This document shows positions 1-12,600 of a stretch of 16,074 nt of DNA, piece by piece. A model generated the notes under the pieces. The model saw only the letters and a list, made by a program, of their open reading frames with translations, was not told where the DNA came from and searched no databases. A program made the translations under genes and the position numbers. This DNA is from Phoronis ovalis. Taxonomy: Eukaryota; Phoronida; Phoronidae. Position 1 is the stretch's first letter; the number at the start of each line of letters is the position of its first letter. Where the stretch lies: NCBI GenBank assembly GCA_028565635.1, contig JAOXYB010025014.1, positions 1 through 16,074 on the forward strand, given 5' to 3'.

Positions 1-463
1 ATTTTTGAATATCGTTACGGTAGCAATCCAAAAAAATACAGTGAAAAGTATACAATCCAAATCCAAAATTTTCAACTTGGCTGCACACCCCCACCAAAAA
101 ATAACCTGAGTACCCCCCCCCCCGGGCCAGACATGTACTGCAGAGCTAGAATTTTGATTAGCTATTGCAGTATGGTACAAAGCACTTATGTTCTGTGTTT
201 ATCTTTTCTACTGCCCACTAACAAGAATTATTTACTAACTCAATTTTATGTTCTTTTTATACTTCAATGGGTAAAATTTCTTTGTTAATACTTGAGAGCG
301 TTTTTAATATCGAATTTCAAAAGTTCTGCAAAGGGTAGCTAATTATTAAATATGAAAACCATATCTCGACAGCTCTGTGCCATGTTCATGAGTCTTTTTA
401 TTACTATTTATTTAATATGTTAACCCGTTAAAGCCATTTTTCACATGAATGTCTGTTTTATAG
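1..463 (+). other. Intron or upstream sequence with a possible transposon end
   Basis: No coding exon was recognised before the acceptor at 461-463. The segment about 60-125 contains CACCCCCACC and a run of C followed by GGGCC. Read on the minus strand this gives a G-run followed by TACTC and later GGTGGGGGTGTGC, the layout of the G-rich termini of some non-autonomous DNA transposons in marine invertebrates. The partner end is not in the window. Confidence 0.4.
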
Positions 464-655
464 GTCTAACACGACTTTCAAATTAAAGAATAGGATACGG
501 GTTTGTGAAATGTGGACAGGAAAAAATATAGATGATGTTTGCGAATTAACAGGAACACCTGATAAATCCTTTGTCATGGGTTGGCCAACAACGAATGTAG
601 TTGCTACTTTCAGTTCTCCTGTGTTAAAAGAACAATGGCTTGCTAAATTAAACAG
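464..655 (+). CDS. ARHGAP20: Exon: C-terminal half of PH domain
   Basis: Acceptor TTTTATAG precedes 464 and donor GTAAAT follows 655. The exon enters with one base completing a split codon, then reads 63 codons and leaves two bases. The product starts SNTTFKLKNRIRVCEMWTG and contains FVMGWPTTNVVATFSS and LKEQWLAKL. These are the last strands and C-terminal helix of a PH domain, with the family's conserved GWPT-xNxVATFSS block and the tryptophan of the helix (QWL). The first strands, which would carry the phosphoinositide-binding loop, lie upstream of the window, so lipid-binding residues cannot be assessed. Confidence 0.93.
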
Positions 656-3600
656 GTAAATTTTGAGCATTGTCTAAAAACTAAGTTCTCATTTGTAAGA
701 AAACCTGTGGACTAGTCCCCAAAAGTCATTTCATACTTATTATCTAAAGTCAAAGTTACAAATGGTATTTTTATACAAAATAATAATCAGAGCATAAACT
801 TCAGTGAGAAAAGATTAATGGTCTATAAAAATATTGCTTTCTAAGTTGCCTATAGCTGAGTGATTTTGAATACTTCAAAGCCTGTGTGATGACTTTACAG
901 AAGTTACAAACATTCCTGGAAAAAAGTTTGACGTGAAACTGTCTCTAAATAATTTTTTTCCTGGTAATTTCATCACCTTGTTTAACAAACTCATAATAAG
1001 AAGAACTTTTTGAATTCATGTCATTTGACTTAATGCTGTCACTGAATGGAAATGGGGGAGGAATTCTGGAAATTTGAAACATATTCCAAAGAGTTCCATG
1101 TCATTGAATGGCATCCACTGCGTGTCCTCCTTCTGCTGATCACTTTGTTTTATGATTCGCGTACCTTAGAAATGTGACACTGACTGTCTAGTTATGAATA
1201 AAACTTGTTGCACACAGCAGGGGCATCATTCTTAAATTAGAAAACAAATATTATTAAATATCTAAAATATTATCAATGATTTTCTTGTGATATGACGAAT
1301 TAAGCTGTTCTGTTTATTAATATAAGAATATAACCTATATACGCAACATCCAAGCGGAAATTTCTGAAAAGTAGAAACTTGTGCTTGATGATTTTTTTTC
1401 TCAATTTCAGCCAAATAAGTGAGGAAAAATCCAAAGAGCAACCACAGACAGTCAGTTTAAAAGTTATAAATAAAGATATGGAGGATTATCCAAAGGTAAA
1501 GTAGATAGAAGATTAATGGAACAACCTACAGCAGATCCCTATATACACATGCTGACAATTTGTACATAAATGAGCGATGTGCCTCTTACCACTGTTGTCT
1601 CTTTTAAATCTGAATATGATATATTTAATAGATATATGATTAACATTTTGTACCATCCAGTACTTGATAAATTGGTCAAGCAAAATTAATACATCCCTTT
1701 CAAGAACAAATTTTGAAAATATCTTAAAAATTGTAATGTGAGGTCAAACAACGGTCGCGCCGACACACTTTGTTTCCTTAGATTTACTAGGCTTTGTCAC
1801 CCAAACAAAGGGCACTGCTCTTTTTATATTTAAAATGGTAATGATGACGTTAAAGTTAAGTTTTAATAAATTTTGGTATCCTATTGGTCTAGTGAACTTT
1901 CATAAAAAGGTCAAACACTATTACACATACCATCAGATATGAATGGTTATGTTATGGTAGCTTACAGAATAAAAATAGAAAAATTGACTCAACAGACACG
2001 CCCCTAAACAAAACTAATGAATGAACTACTATTTTATGAATTGAGCATTTTGAAATTATCATTTGAACCTAAGTTTTGTGAATGGAATATTTTAAACAAT
2101 GTTCCCAAAGTAGTTTGTGGTTTAGGAGGAAGAAGAAGAAGAAGATTTATCCATGTAACAATAACAGTGTAAGTCTCTTGAAAAAATATAAAATAGGTGT
2201 AAAATGATAAAAACTTTTCTGATTTTGATATATTGTGGCAATAACAGGCTCTATTCCTTAATAGAAAAATATGTATTTTTCAGAGTAAAGAGTTCCCCAT
2301 AGGTAACCATTGCGAAGCCTCAGAATGTGTACAGAAGTGTATGGAAGAATTTGGAATCCAGGTAATGTCTTGTTGCACATCTGCTTGATTGATAAAATTC
2401 TGTGGAAATTATACAATTCCTTTAAATGACTAGTGGTCTTGTTAGGTGCCACTTTATTCCCAGGTATTTCCATGAAGGCCTGACATCGATGTCTTTATTG
2501 TCAAGATTAGACATTATATATGCTGCAACATTATCAAGGATTTTTTTTGTTGACAATATGGAGCCTGAATATTGACATACACTTTGCCGACAGGGGTATA
2601 AAGATGGATGGAAAATAGTCTAGTTTTGTATGGTTTTTGATTCTCACCCTTTTTATATAGTGAAGGGCAATTTGTTAACTTAGGTCATTCTCACAATCTT
2701 TCTATAGTCTTCTTGAATAAAAGTGTTAAAAGTACATATGGGATCTGCTTTTATTTTTTCTTCGTTGACCTGGGTTTGAATTTTGCTTTATGCTTTGTGT
2801 CAAGTGGTCAAGAGTCCCATAGCAAAGAGAGTGGTCAATGCTTCCTAGTTGAACCCAAAATATGAAGAATTTGTCAATAAAAGATAACCTTATTGTTTAG
2901 AGATGGGGCCAAATTTTATGGCTTAAAATATAGGAAGTTTGATATCTTCTGCGTAAATAACATGGGATTATTAAAGGCTGTGCATTTTATACAGGGCTTA
3001 CACATTTCTTTGAGTATTTTGTTTTTGTTTATATACTAGTGTAAAGGTATTTTGTACAAATAATTAAACAAGGTATGCAAAATTTGATAAGATTTCAATG
3101 CAGTTGAAATTGTTTTACCAAGCTCTTGAAATATTTTGAATAATTCTTTTGGGTTCATACTCGGTCCATCCCTAATATAATGATGATGACGTGAATTGTT
3201 ATCTCTTGTTTTAGTCATCAACGATAAATGAGTTTTCTGTTTGCTTAATCGCTTCACAACTCACCTGTTGTTAAGTGTAAAGATTTTAATATTACAATAA
3301 CTCGAACACTTCAGAACATTTTTTTTTTTTTAAAGTTTTAATTTGTTTGAGGCAGAGATCACAATTGATTTGTTTCGTATTATATCAGGCAGTTAAAGAT
3401 ACAAATGACCATGGTTAGATGAGTATATCATCTTGATGATGTTTACATAGTGGTGGGTTAAGGAATCCACTTTGGACTCAATCAGGTGTTCCTGACCTTT
3501 ATTGTGGTAATTTCCAGCAGGTTCAGATAGACTGATTATATAAGATTTATTTGATTATTTGCACTGATAAAAAATTAGAGCATCAAGGTAATTATTGGAA

Positions 3601-6600
3601 AATCTGTTAACAGATTAGTTTATATAAGCTCTTCTATGTGTTTCCTTGTCACGTACAGTCTTCTCTAAAATTTAATTTCATATTTATATTTGATAATAAA
3701 TCTATCAAGTCCTGTTTAATCAATGTTTGCTTATCATTTGTTGACCAACAGCTATGATTGCAATATATGTATAAATAAACAAAACTCAAGTATCAACATC
3801 ATATCTCTCTTACCCTGGGTCTTGCCGTGTTGCACAGTTCGGGACCTTGCAGATTATTAAGGATTAAATGGTTGCATGTATTTCTGTATGGTCACTATGG
3901 GGGTAATTTAAGGCTATAGTTTATAAGATGTTGTAAACTTCTTATCAGCTGATGATATTCTATATAAGACTTCACTGGATTGTGAGTCTTTATTATGTGA
4001 ACACAGTTTGGTACCGTGACCATGGCTGGACTGTCTCTCCCGTTTTATAAACCAAAACGTCATTTTTCTGTAAGTTTCCACTGAATGTTATCTCGTTTTG
4101 TTTGTGTTTTTGTATAACTACATTTTTATCTAGTTTCTTCAGAAAATATTATCAGATATCTTGAATACTCATAAAGTATTTTATATCCTGATCAATTTTT
4201 AATTAGTTTGTTTAACCCTATGTAGAGATTGATATATTGGCTAGGGCATATTTGTATCAAAAAAAATGTAAACAAATATTAGTGAGTGTTCTTGGAAAAG
4301 GACGTCACTGATTTTAAGTTCCATGAATATGTCTAAAGAATTATCTGGAACTTTATCCAGCTAGGATATGCCAAATGTATATAAAAGCTCATGAAAATGC
4401 TTTTATTACTTTTTGGACATTTGACATTCTGATTACATTTACAAGAGGTGGTGTGGAATATCTTGTGCAAAGTGTACTAGAGAAAATAACACCGTATTTC
4501 ATACAGATGAGAAAAGTAAATTTCTCTGGTTAATAATTTTTAAAAACTTACTGACCATTTTAATAATGGTGATTTTGCAGGAAGGAGATGCAAAGGATTT
4601 CCATCTATGGGTTGTGTCTGGAAAAGAAGATGCCCCTTATCCTCTCATTGGTAAGTACAATGTCTTTTACATATGTCAAAAATATTCCAATTGGAATTGC
4701 TTTTCAATTATTGCACAAGAATGAATTTGCACCAAGTGTTAGTTGTTTGCAAATATGGCTGTTATAGTTAGTAACCTATCTTTGCTCAGAATATTAGATT
4801 AGATTTTATACTTACTATATTTCAAAACATAGTTGTTTCCGAAATGATTTCTTAAGAAGTACCCTGAATAGCTGTTTTAATGTTTTAAGTGTCATTTGTT
4901 ATATAATTATTAACCAGAGGTAGTATACAGTAGTATAAAATAAAAAATCCTTTAAAATACATCAAGAGGAAAGGTATTAATGTGTCATCTCAGGGCAAAA
5001 AGTATAGACCATTTAATTTGTGCTATAAAATTACGAATTGATGAATTAATTAACGCAGGTTATATTTTGATAAGATAAATCTCCATAAGTATTACTTTTA
5101 GATTATTACTCATTCAAAATTTGTAATATTTATTTGTCAATGGAATTCGTAGAGGAAAATTAGGAAAGATGTAATAAGTGTGAGTTAATGTACTCATCTA
5201 AGTAGAGTTGTCATACGATATCATAAACAGGTGAAATTGTTAGCTTGATTAGTATTATATATGATCAGTGGAGGTAAAAAATTGTTTTTTGTTTTGAAAT
5301 CGTGACATGCTTTCAATTTTGTTAGGGGGACATTGCATTATACTAATCGGGCTTTGTGCCAGCCATGTTGTGTTCTTTTCTGTGTGATACGATGTATATT
5401 TTTTATTATTTTGTAGAGGCGGTATAAACAATTTAATACTCAACTTATATAAATTATTTAACATTTTATAGAATAAATTAAGGTAAAGTATTTAACAATT
5501 TGCTAAATTACTGTTTTACCAGCCCATCCCTACATAAAAATATGTTAAAAACTCCATGCCTGACTAAATTTGTATCTCCATCAAGATAAAAAGCCCAATT
5601 CTTAAACACACAATTGCACTGAAAATGATGATACATTTTCACCTATTTGCCCGAGAATAAAAGAAAAAGTTGTGACATCACATTGATAATAAATAGGTTG
5701 TTTTCTAACATAATTCACTTAGTTATTTGCTCAGTTTGTCACCATTACTATGCTGTAATATAAGGAGCATGTATTGTACCGATAGTGGTCCATTAGTCAA
5801 AAACAGTGCAGGAGTATAAAACTTTGATTAGAATTTATAGCCTGTTTTTTTTTCTAACTACATTATCGCTCTGGCTGGTACCACTCAGAGTAAACATTTA
5901 ACTAAGACACAGAATTCTCAAAAGTGACGCGAGTGTCATGAAGGTCAGTTAAGTGTTAGAATGAATACATTATCGTCTACTACCTGAGATACTGACTTTG
6001 AATTCCAGTTGTACTTGAAAAACCTAGGTACCGTGACATAATTATTATTAATGTTTGACATGCCACCAAGTCTTCAAGGTAAGCTTAATATAGTGATAAG
6101 CTGGTTGAGTATTGTACTCTTGTACTAACCATTTGATATAATGATAACCCAAACATGTTATCTTTGGATCGCCCTTAGTTTCAATGGAATTAAACATGGT
6201 GTTTGATACGCAATGACATAATGACATGTCTTGTTAGCAAAGACAAGATAGGGCAAAGTGCGTGAATTTTACTTGTCACCATAAAACATTACAAGGTAGT
6301 CTTATAAAGCTGTGTCTTGTTAAAATATAATATAGGTTCAAGAATTATTGTTGATAAGATGACAGTAACTGAAGGTAGGATATATTCTTATATTAAATAT
6401 TATTATCATGATTACTAAAATAGTCTGAAAACAAACAATTGTCACGGAAGGAAGGTATTAGATACCAATATACAGTAGTACAATGTTACTATTGTAGTTA
6501 TTATTGGGTTTATAAAATATTCCATTGTCTTTGTGAAGCAGCATATGATTTGTTTAAGTCATTCATTACTTATATTTTTTGATACATAAAAATATCGACA

Positions 6601-9600
6601 CATTTTGAAGGACAAAATAAATTTTTTTTTATGGCGTTCATAAAATACTTTATGACTTTTGACTAGGTTGTTCGGTCAGCCATACCATCATAAAATTATT
6701 TTATAGTGCTACTGTGCACTTTTATGAGTATATAGATGCCATCCAATGGCTTGAACCCCAGGGAGGACTATCCCTGGATATACATGTAAGAGATAACACC
6801 TTTCGTATTATTATCAGTCTGTGAGGCACTGGGTTTCTGTTCTATTATTGTCCTCTATGTTGTGTCTGTGATTTATCAGTCTCTCCATCCAAAGGTGAAA
6901 AAAATTTTATTTGATTTGGTTTAACTACAATTGGTCTTGTAGATAAAACAAGATACTTGTATTGTTTAAATGGTTCCTGTTTATGGGACTTTTTAGATTC
7001 TGGATCTAGGATGACCTGTTATAAAATTATTATCTAAAGTTTTATGAATTGTTTTAATAGCTTAACTTAACAAGCGAAACATTCAACAGTAGCATTGCAT
7101 TAATGTCAGTATGGTCTGTAAATTAACACAGTTTTTTTTACAACATGCAATTTGAGTTAAAAAAGAAGTCCAATATTATATGGTTATGGAAAAATAAATT
7201 TGAATTTTTGGACAATGTTCTTTTAAGCACACATTTTTGTGGTTTAAATAATTATTTAATAAAAAATCTGGCAGGTTGCCCATGCTAAAAATATCTCTAC
7301 CTGCAGTGTGCATGAAGAATGCACTATTATATGTAATAATTTTGTATCTTCATTTCAACATTTTGCTACTAAACTGATAAGCTTGGAATATCTAGCATTT
7401 ATTTGTCAAGAGCAAATATCAGAGTGCTTTGTAACTTGTTCTTTGATAAATCACATGCTTGACTTAATGTATTTGATTAATTTGATCTTCACCTATACAT
7501 TGTGATTGGTTTACTAACTGATAAAGTGAGATTCATACCTACACATGTTACTTTCTTGCAAACATCAGACGACATTGCGTCTTTCACAATGTAGAATTAA
7601 GATAACACAAGCACACAGCCTTTAGTGTTATCAATAGTACATTTCATAGTAATCATCAGTTTTGTAGTATTGTTTCATTCCGAATAGGTGTACTCTAATT
7701 GTGATGATAGTGGCTGATAAGTTTTTGGTTTTCGTTTTCAGGACATGAGCATCCATATTCAATTAAAATGAGCCATATTCGTGATGGGTCAAAAGTAGAT
7801 GCAGATGGCCTAATATCACCAGTTGACATTGACACAAGTCCAGATAAAGTTGACAGAAATACGCAATGCCAATTTATGCTCAGAAACACCAAAAAACCAA
7901 AGAAATTCAGTCTTGGTATGTCTGCTCACTTATAAAATTCAAAATATTTTAATTTCAATGTATGCCGTATATTTGTACAAATTTGTTTCCTTACAAACAA
8001 TATATATGTGTATAAAAGTAGTTTCATTGTGGATTTTTAATTTTGTTTCATTACCTTTTCAGATGATGGTCATAAGAAGTCAAAGAAAACTAAAAAGTCT
8101 CCACTGAGAATCATATTTAAGAAGTCTCAAAAAGATTTAGTTTCACCTACATCACCTTGTGCAACTGGACGTCTTTTCGGCCATGTACTATCAGATTTAT
8201 GTTCAAATGATACTCTACCTAAACCAATTATGGTAAGCTTTGGTACCATCCACACTTGAAGTGCTATAATAAAAGATTTGTTCAGTAATTTTGTAACAAT
8301 ATTGTAAATGCATATATGAACTGATGAAAATGTGCGGAACAAGTTGTTTTTTTTATTATACTGTATTATATTTTTCTTTAGGATATGCTCACCATTCTAT
8401 TTCATCAAGCCCCATTCATGTCCGGGATGTTTCGTAAGTCAGCTAGTGCCCGAGTGTGTAGGGAACTGAGAGAAAAGCTGGATTTCGGATTAGAAATATG
8501 TCCATTAGATGAGCCACCTGTGTTGGTTACTGGTGCAACGTTCAAAGTAAGTTATTGTTTGGTTTTGGTCTGTAAATTTATGCGAAATATACTTCCACCT
8601 ATTGCATGAGTTAATGTATAATTATAATTCTTTGGCATATTTTACAAGATTGCCTTGTTTTTTTTAGGAGTTTCTGCGTAGTATGCCCGATTGTTTGCTT
8701 CAGTATGAAAATTATGATGAGTGGACAAACACAAACGATGTGTCAGATACCAATGAAAGAGTAGAAGCCATTAAAAGGTAGGTTTAATAATTATACACAT
8801 GCTCTGTCAGAAAGCTGTTTCATTCAAGCAACCTGACTTTTTTTTGTTAAGTAAATTACCGTTCTCTCACATTGTAAATACAATTAAATATTTTATCGTT
8901 TTAATATGATTCTGGTAAAAATGAAACATTGCCCATGAAGTTTGCAACAATAAACAAAACACTTAAATTAACGCTTCAGAAGTTCAGTTGTGCCGGTAAC
9001 ATATTATTGAGTTGTGTTAGGGACATTCACAACATTTGAATAAAATGTTCATTTTGTGATATTGCATATATAACCATTATATGGCTTTTCTATTAAACTA
9101 TTTCAGGATCGTGGAAAAACTTCCAGTTGTCAATAGGGAGTTGCTTCGTCACTTTATGTGTATTTTATATTACATTGATAAAAAATCAGATGAGAACAAA
9201 ATGAACGCATACAACTTAGGGGTATGTGTTGGACCTAGTTTATTATGGCCAGATTTAAAGGCTGGCTCGGAAGTACAAGCACATGCATCAAAGACAGTTC
9301 CGTTGTTAGTTCAATTTATGGTTGAGAATTGTGAGGAGATACTTGGTGAAGAGTGTTTGAAGTTGTTTGGTGAATTAGAAGAGAATAAAGTTCGACAAGA
9401 CTCTAGTACTGATTCAGATAGCATACATAGTCTGCTCAGCATGCAAGATGGTACAGGTAATTATTATTAAAGTATTTAACCATGTGTTCTCCTTAATATA
9501 ATATTACCGGGAACATATTTAGAAATGTTGGACAATTTCAAGAACTGGTCAAAATTGTCAGTTATCTGTGTTCTGTTTCTAAATCATTGAAATAGGTTCA

Positions 9601-12600
9601 CTGATAATATGTCACAAATTAGATTGCTAATTTGTGAATATTTTGTATTTTATCTTAAAAACATAAAGTAGAAAATTAACTGTGACATAACAATTTTGTA
9701 AGGTCTATTAACATTTTAATATAGTAATGTGAAAAAAATGTTATTAGCTATACTGCTATTTAATAACTTACTCCTGAGAGTTATTACTCTTGTTTGGTGG
9801 TTTATGTAATTTTCTCATTGATTTATTTACAGGCATGTTGGGTAACAAAGAGTCTTCTCTGGACAGTTTGGAATGTAACGAGTATTACAGCTATGGAGAG
9901 TCGAGTCCTCGCCTTATGAAAAGTCATTTATCACCATCTACACTGAGTAGAGACTCTGGATTAACACTTAGTGATTCACAACTATTTGATGAAGATACTG
10001 AAACTGACTCATATAATGGGGATAGAAGACCCTCATATAATCGTAGCAGTTCGCAAATAGAGGATAGATGTAATGAAAAAGTTATTACCGGACCTCACAG
10101 TCATAGTTTCGAACAATCAAACTGTCATTCTGCTCACAATATTCCGGTACCTCCTCCTAGGAAAGGCAAACAACAAAGAAGGGGCTCAGAACCACCTCAC
10201 ACGTTAGATTTTAGTCACCATCAATCATATAAACTTATGCAGTCACATTCAGGTGCTTCATTGTATGATAAACCACAACAAAGTCCAAACTTTTCAAATA
10301 GTGCTAATGCTGACTTAATGAGAAATATGCGATTCAATTTTATACCTCAAAAAAGAATTTCAAATGACTCAGACTTGGGTAGTTTAGAAGAAGACACTTC
10401 AGTTCAGGATTATTATTTGCAAAGAGTCAAACAGAAAGAATCAGGAATCATTACAAAATCTGCTAGTGGAACTCATTTGTTCATTGATGATCAGTTAGTT
10501 GCTGGTAATCCGGACTCTGCTAATTACAAAGCTTATCAGTTACGTAAATGGCAGCGAATGCAACATCAATCATCACATGAAACTCCGCCCACTTCTCCTA
10601 TGTCACAGTATTCGCATTCATCGCAAGAAAGTCTTCTATCTTCTGAAACAACACCTCCACCATATCATCGAATCTTCCGCCCGAATAAAGGTCGTGCACC
10701 ATCTCCGCCACGTGTAAGACATCCTCCAAGAAGATGTTCAGATCCGCTGACACCAACATCGCCAGACAAAGCATTCTGGGGCGATGATGCTTTATCTCAA
10801 GTGATGAAGAAACCAATTACGTCTTCACATTTATTAGCACCAGATGTGCGCCGTAAATCTGCTAGTGCACCAAGCTCTCCAGATAACGGCTCTCCTGTAT
10901 CAACACCACGTACACAGACACCCGACAGACAGGTTGAATCTAATATAGCACCTGCATCAAATAATGTTGTGCCTCAAATCAAGCTTAATTCTGGGGAAAC
11001 ACCACCCCCATTGCCACCAAAATCTAGTCAACTGACATTAACAATGGCTGCTCAAAGAAATTGCATGCCAGTTGGAACATTTTATGATCCTAATCTTGGA
11101 TCACCACCTCCACAGGTGGTATTACGCAAACTGTCAGGGAGAGGGACAGAAGTTTCGCCACTGCGTGACACTTCACTTATTCTTGTTCGACCCGGTATCA
11201 TGAAACGCCATACTTTTACTGGAGCTTTGTCACCACGTCTTAGTGCTTTAGACAGTTCATTATCAAGTGAGCGAATTCCCGAAGAACAAATAATCCCTCC
11301 AATCGTTGCTAGAACGGAATCATGTAAAACAGAGAAACCATCATTTCTACAAAATAATGAGGCATATGCTTTAGAGAAATCAGCTAGTGACACTCGTGTT
11401 GCTTTCCATTTACAGCAACCAAATGGTAAGGAGGAAGATAATGTGTTGGCAAATTCTAATACTTCAGAAGTAGTAATGAAACGGCCTGCTAAACCGCCAT
11501 CTTACAATGAGGCTTTAGAACGCAAGTCTTTGATTGAAAGTGGGGTATCAGAAATTGAGCGAATTAGGCAAACTGTGAAAAGTGCAAAAGCACGAGAATT
11601 GTTTGTAAAATCTCAGCAGCAATATGAACAGCAACATACACCACAGAGCTCTCCTAAGGCTGGAGATAAAAAAGAAAAAAAGAAAACTGATACCGAGTCT
11701 GATACATCTCCAAGTAACACTTTAAAACTAGCAAAAAAACTAGGCAGTAGTTTACATCGTAGTAAAAGTGACTCTTGTGAACATATTAATAAAATTGGTC
11801 AGAGTAATATAAAACATTTGAAACCAGTTCAGATCAACGCGGACAAATGGAGAAAGGCAAGTCCTGATAGACGCAGTTCAGAAGAAGAACCCATGCATAT
11901 TTCAGAGGTGAACATAACACACAACAAAATGGAAACTGATAAAAATGTTAAAAAGGGAAAACTTCTGTCAGAACAACAACCGTTATTTTATTTGCCTCAA
12001 GGAGAAAAAAATGCACAAGAAGGTAGTGTTCCGAAATCTCATGAGAGTAGTAGGGAAAATAGTTTAAGTCCAAAAAATACTCGCAAGGATAGTCTGTCTA
12101 GGAAATCAAATGTGGCAAGTCGTGAAAACAGTTTTACTAGAAAACGCCATAGTCCGTCTGTTACTAGAGAAAACAGTATTAAAAACAATGACGTAAATGA
12201 TGAAAACAGTCCGCCAAATTCAAAACGGTCAGAAATAAGTTGGAGTGTTTCTCAAATGAAGAACATGTTTGACACCAGTAAAGACCAGGCATCATCAAAT
12301 AGAGAAGTTTCTCCTCTCACTTCTGGTAATGTTCATCAAAGAATCCCACCACCTTATCGTCCTCCTCCAGATATAAATTCTCGTCATTGCACACCGGAAA
12401 GGAACAGTAATCGTAATACGCCAGAGAAACAACAGAAAACATTAGAAACTTTACCACAGTCAGTGAAAAATACTGTGAAAGACTATTTTATGAGTGCTGA
12501 TCCAATTAATGGACTACGGTCTTCCCAGGAAACTGCTGCAGAACTTGCTAGGTCCCGTCAGCAGAAGAATAATAATAATTCAGATGAGCGCAGTCTGGAA

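Noticed and set aside
458-670. 70-codon minus-strand open frame
   Set aside because: Shadow of the PH-domain exon; the plus-strand frame matches the family.
6721-6790. GGTTCAAGCC on the minus strand, resembling a tRNA or SINE B box
   Set aside because: No A box at the right distance, no cloverleaf and no SINE tail. The local CCAGGGA/TCCCTGG pairing is too short to support an RNA gene.
6880-6894. Possible 15-base microexon (ATTTATCAG before, GTGAAA after) that would keep frame between exons 4650 and 7742
   Set aside because: Weak pyrimidine tract and weak donor, and it would insert five residues into the strongly conserved PLIG-HE block of the RA domain.
7308-7505. Small plus-strand open frame inside intron 4
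   Set aside because: No splice signals in phase with neighbouring exons and no recognisable protein pattern; expected by chance.
9790-9834. Upstream ATG at 9790 as start of a separate 948-residue protein
   Set aside because: It lies in intron 9 before a clear TTTATTTACAG acceptor. Splicing at 9833 continues the RhoGAP frame exactly, so the ATG is chance.
11082-11393. 103-codon minus-strand open frame
   Set aside because: Antisense shadow of the tail exon, with no recognisable motif or splice context.
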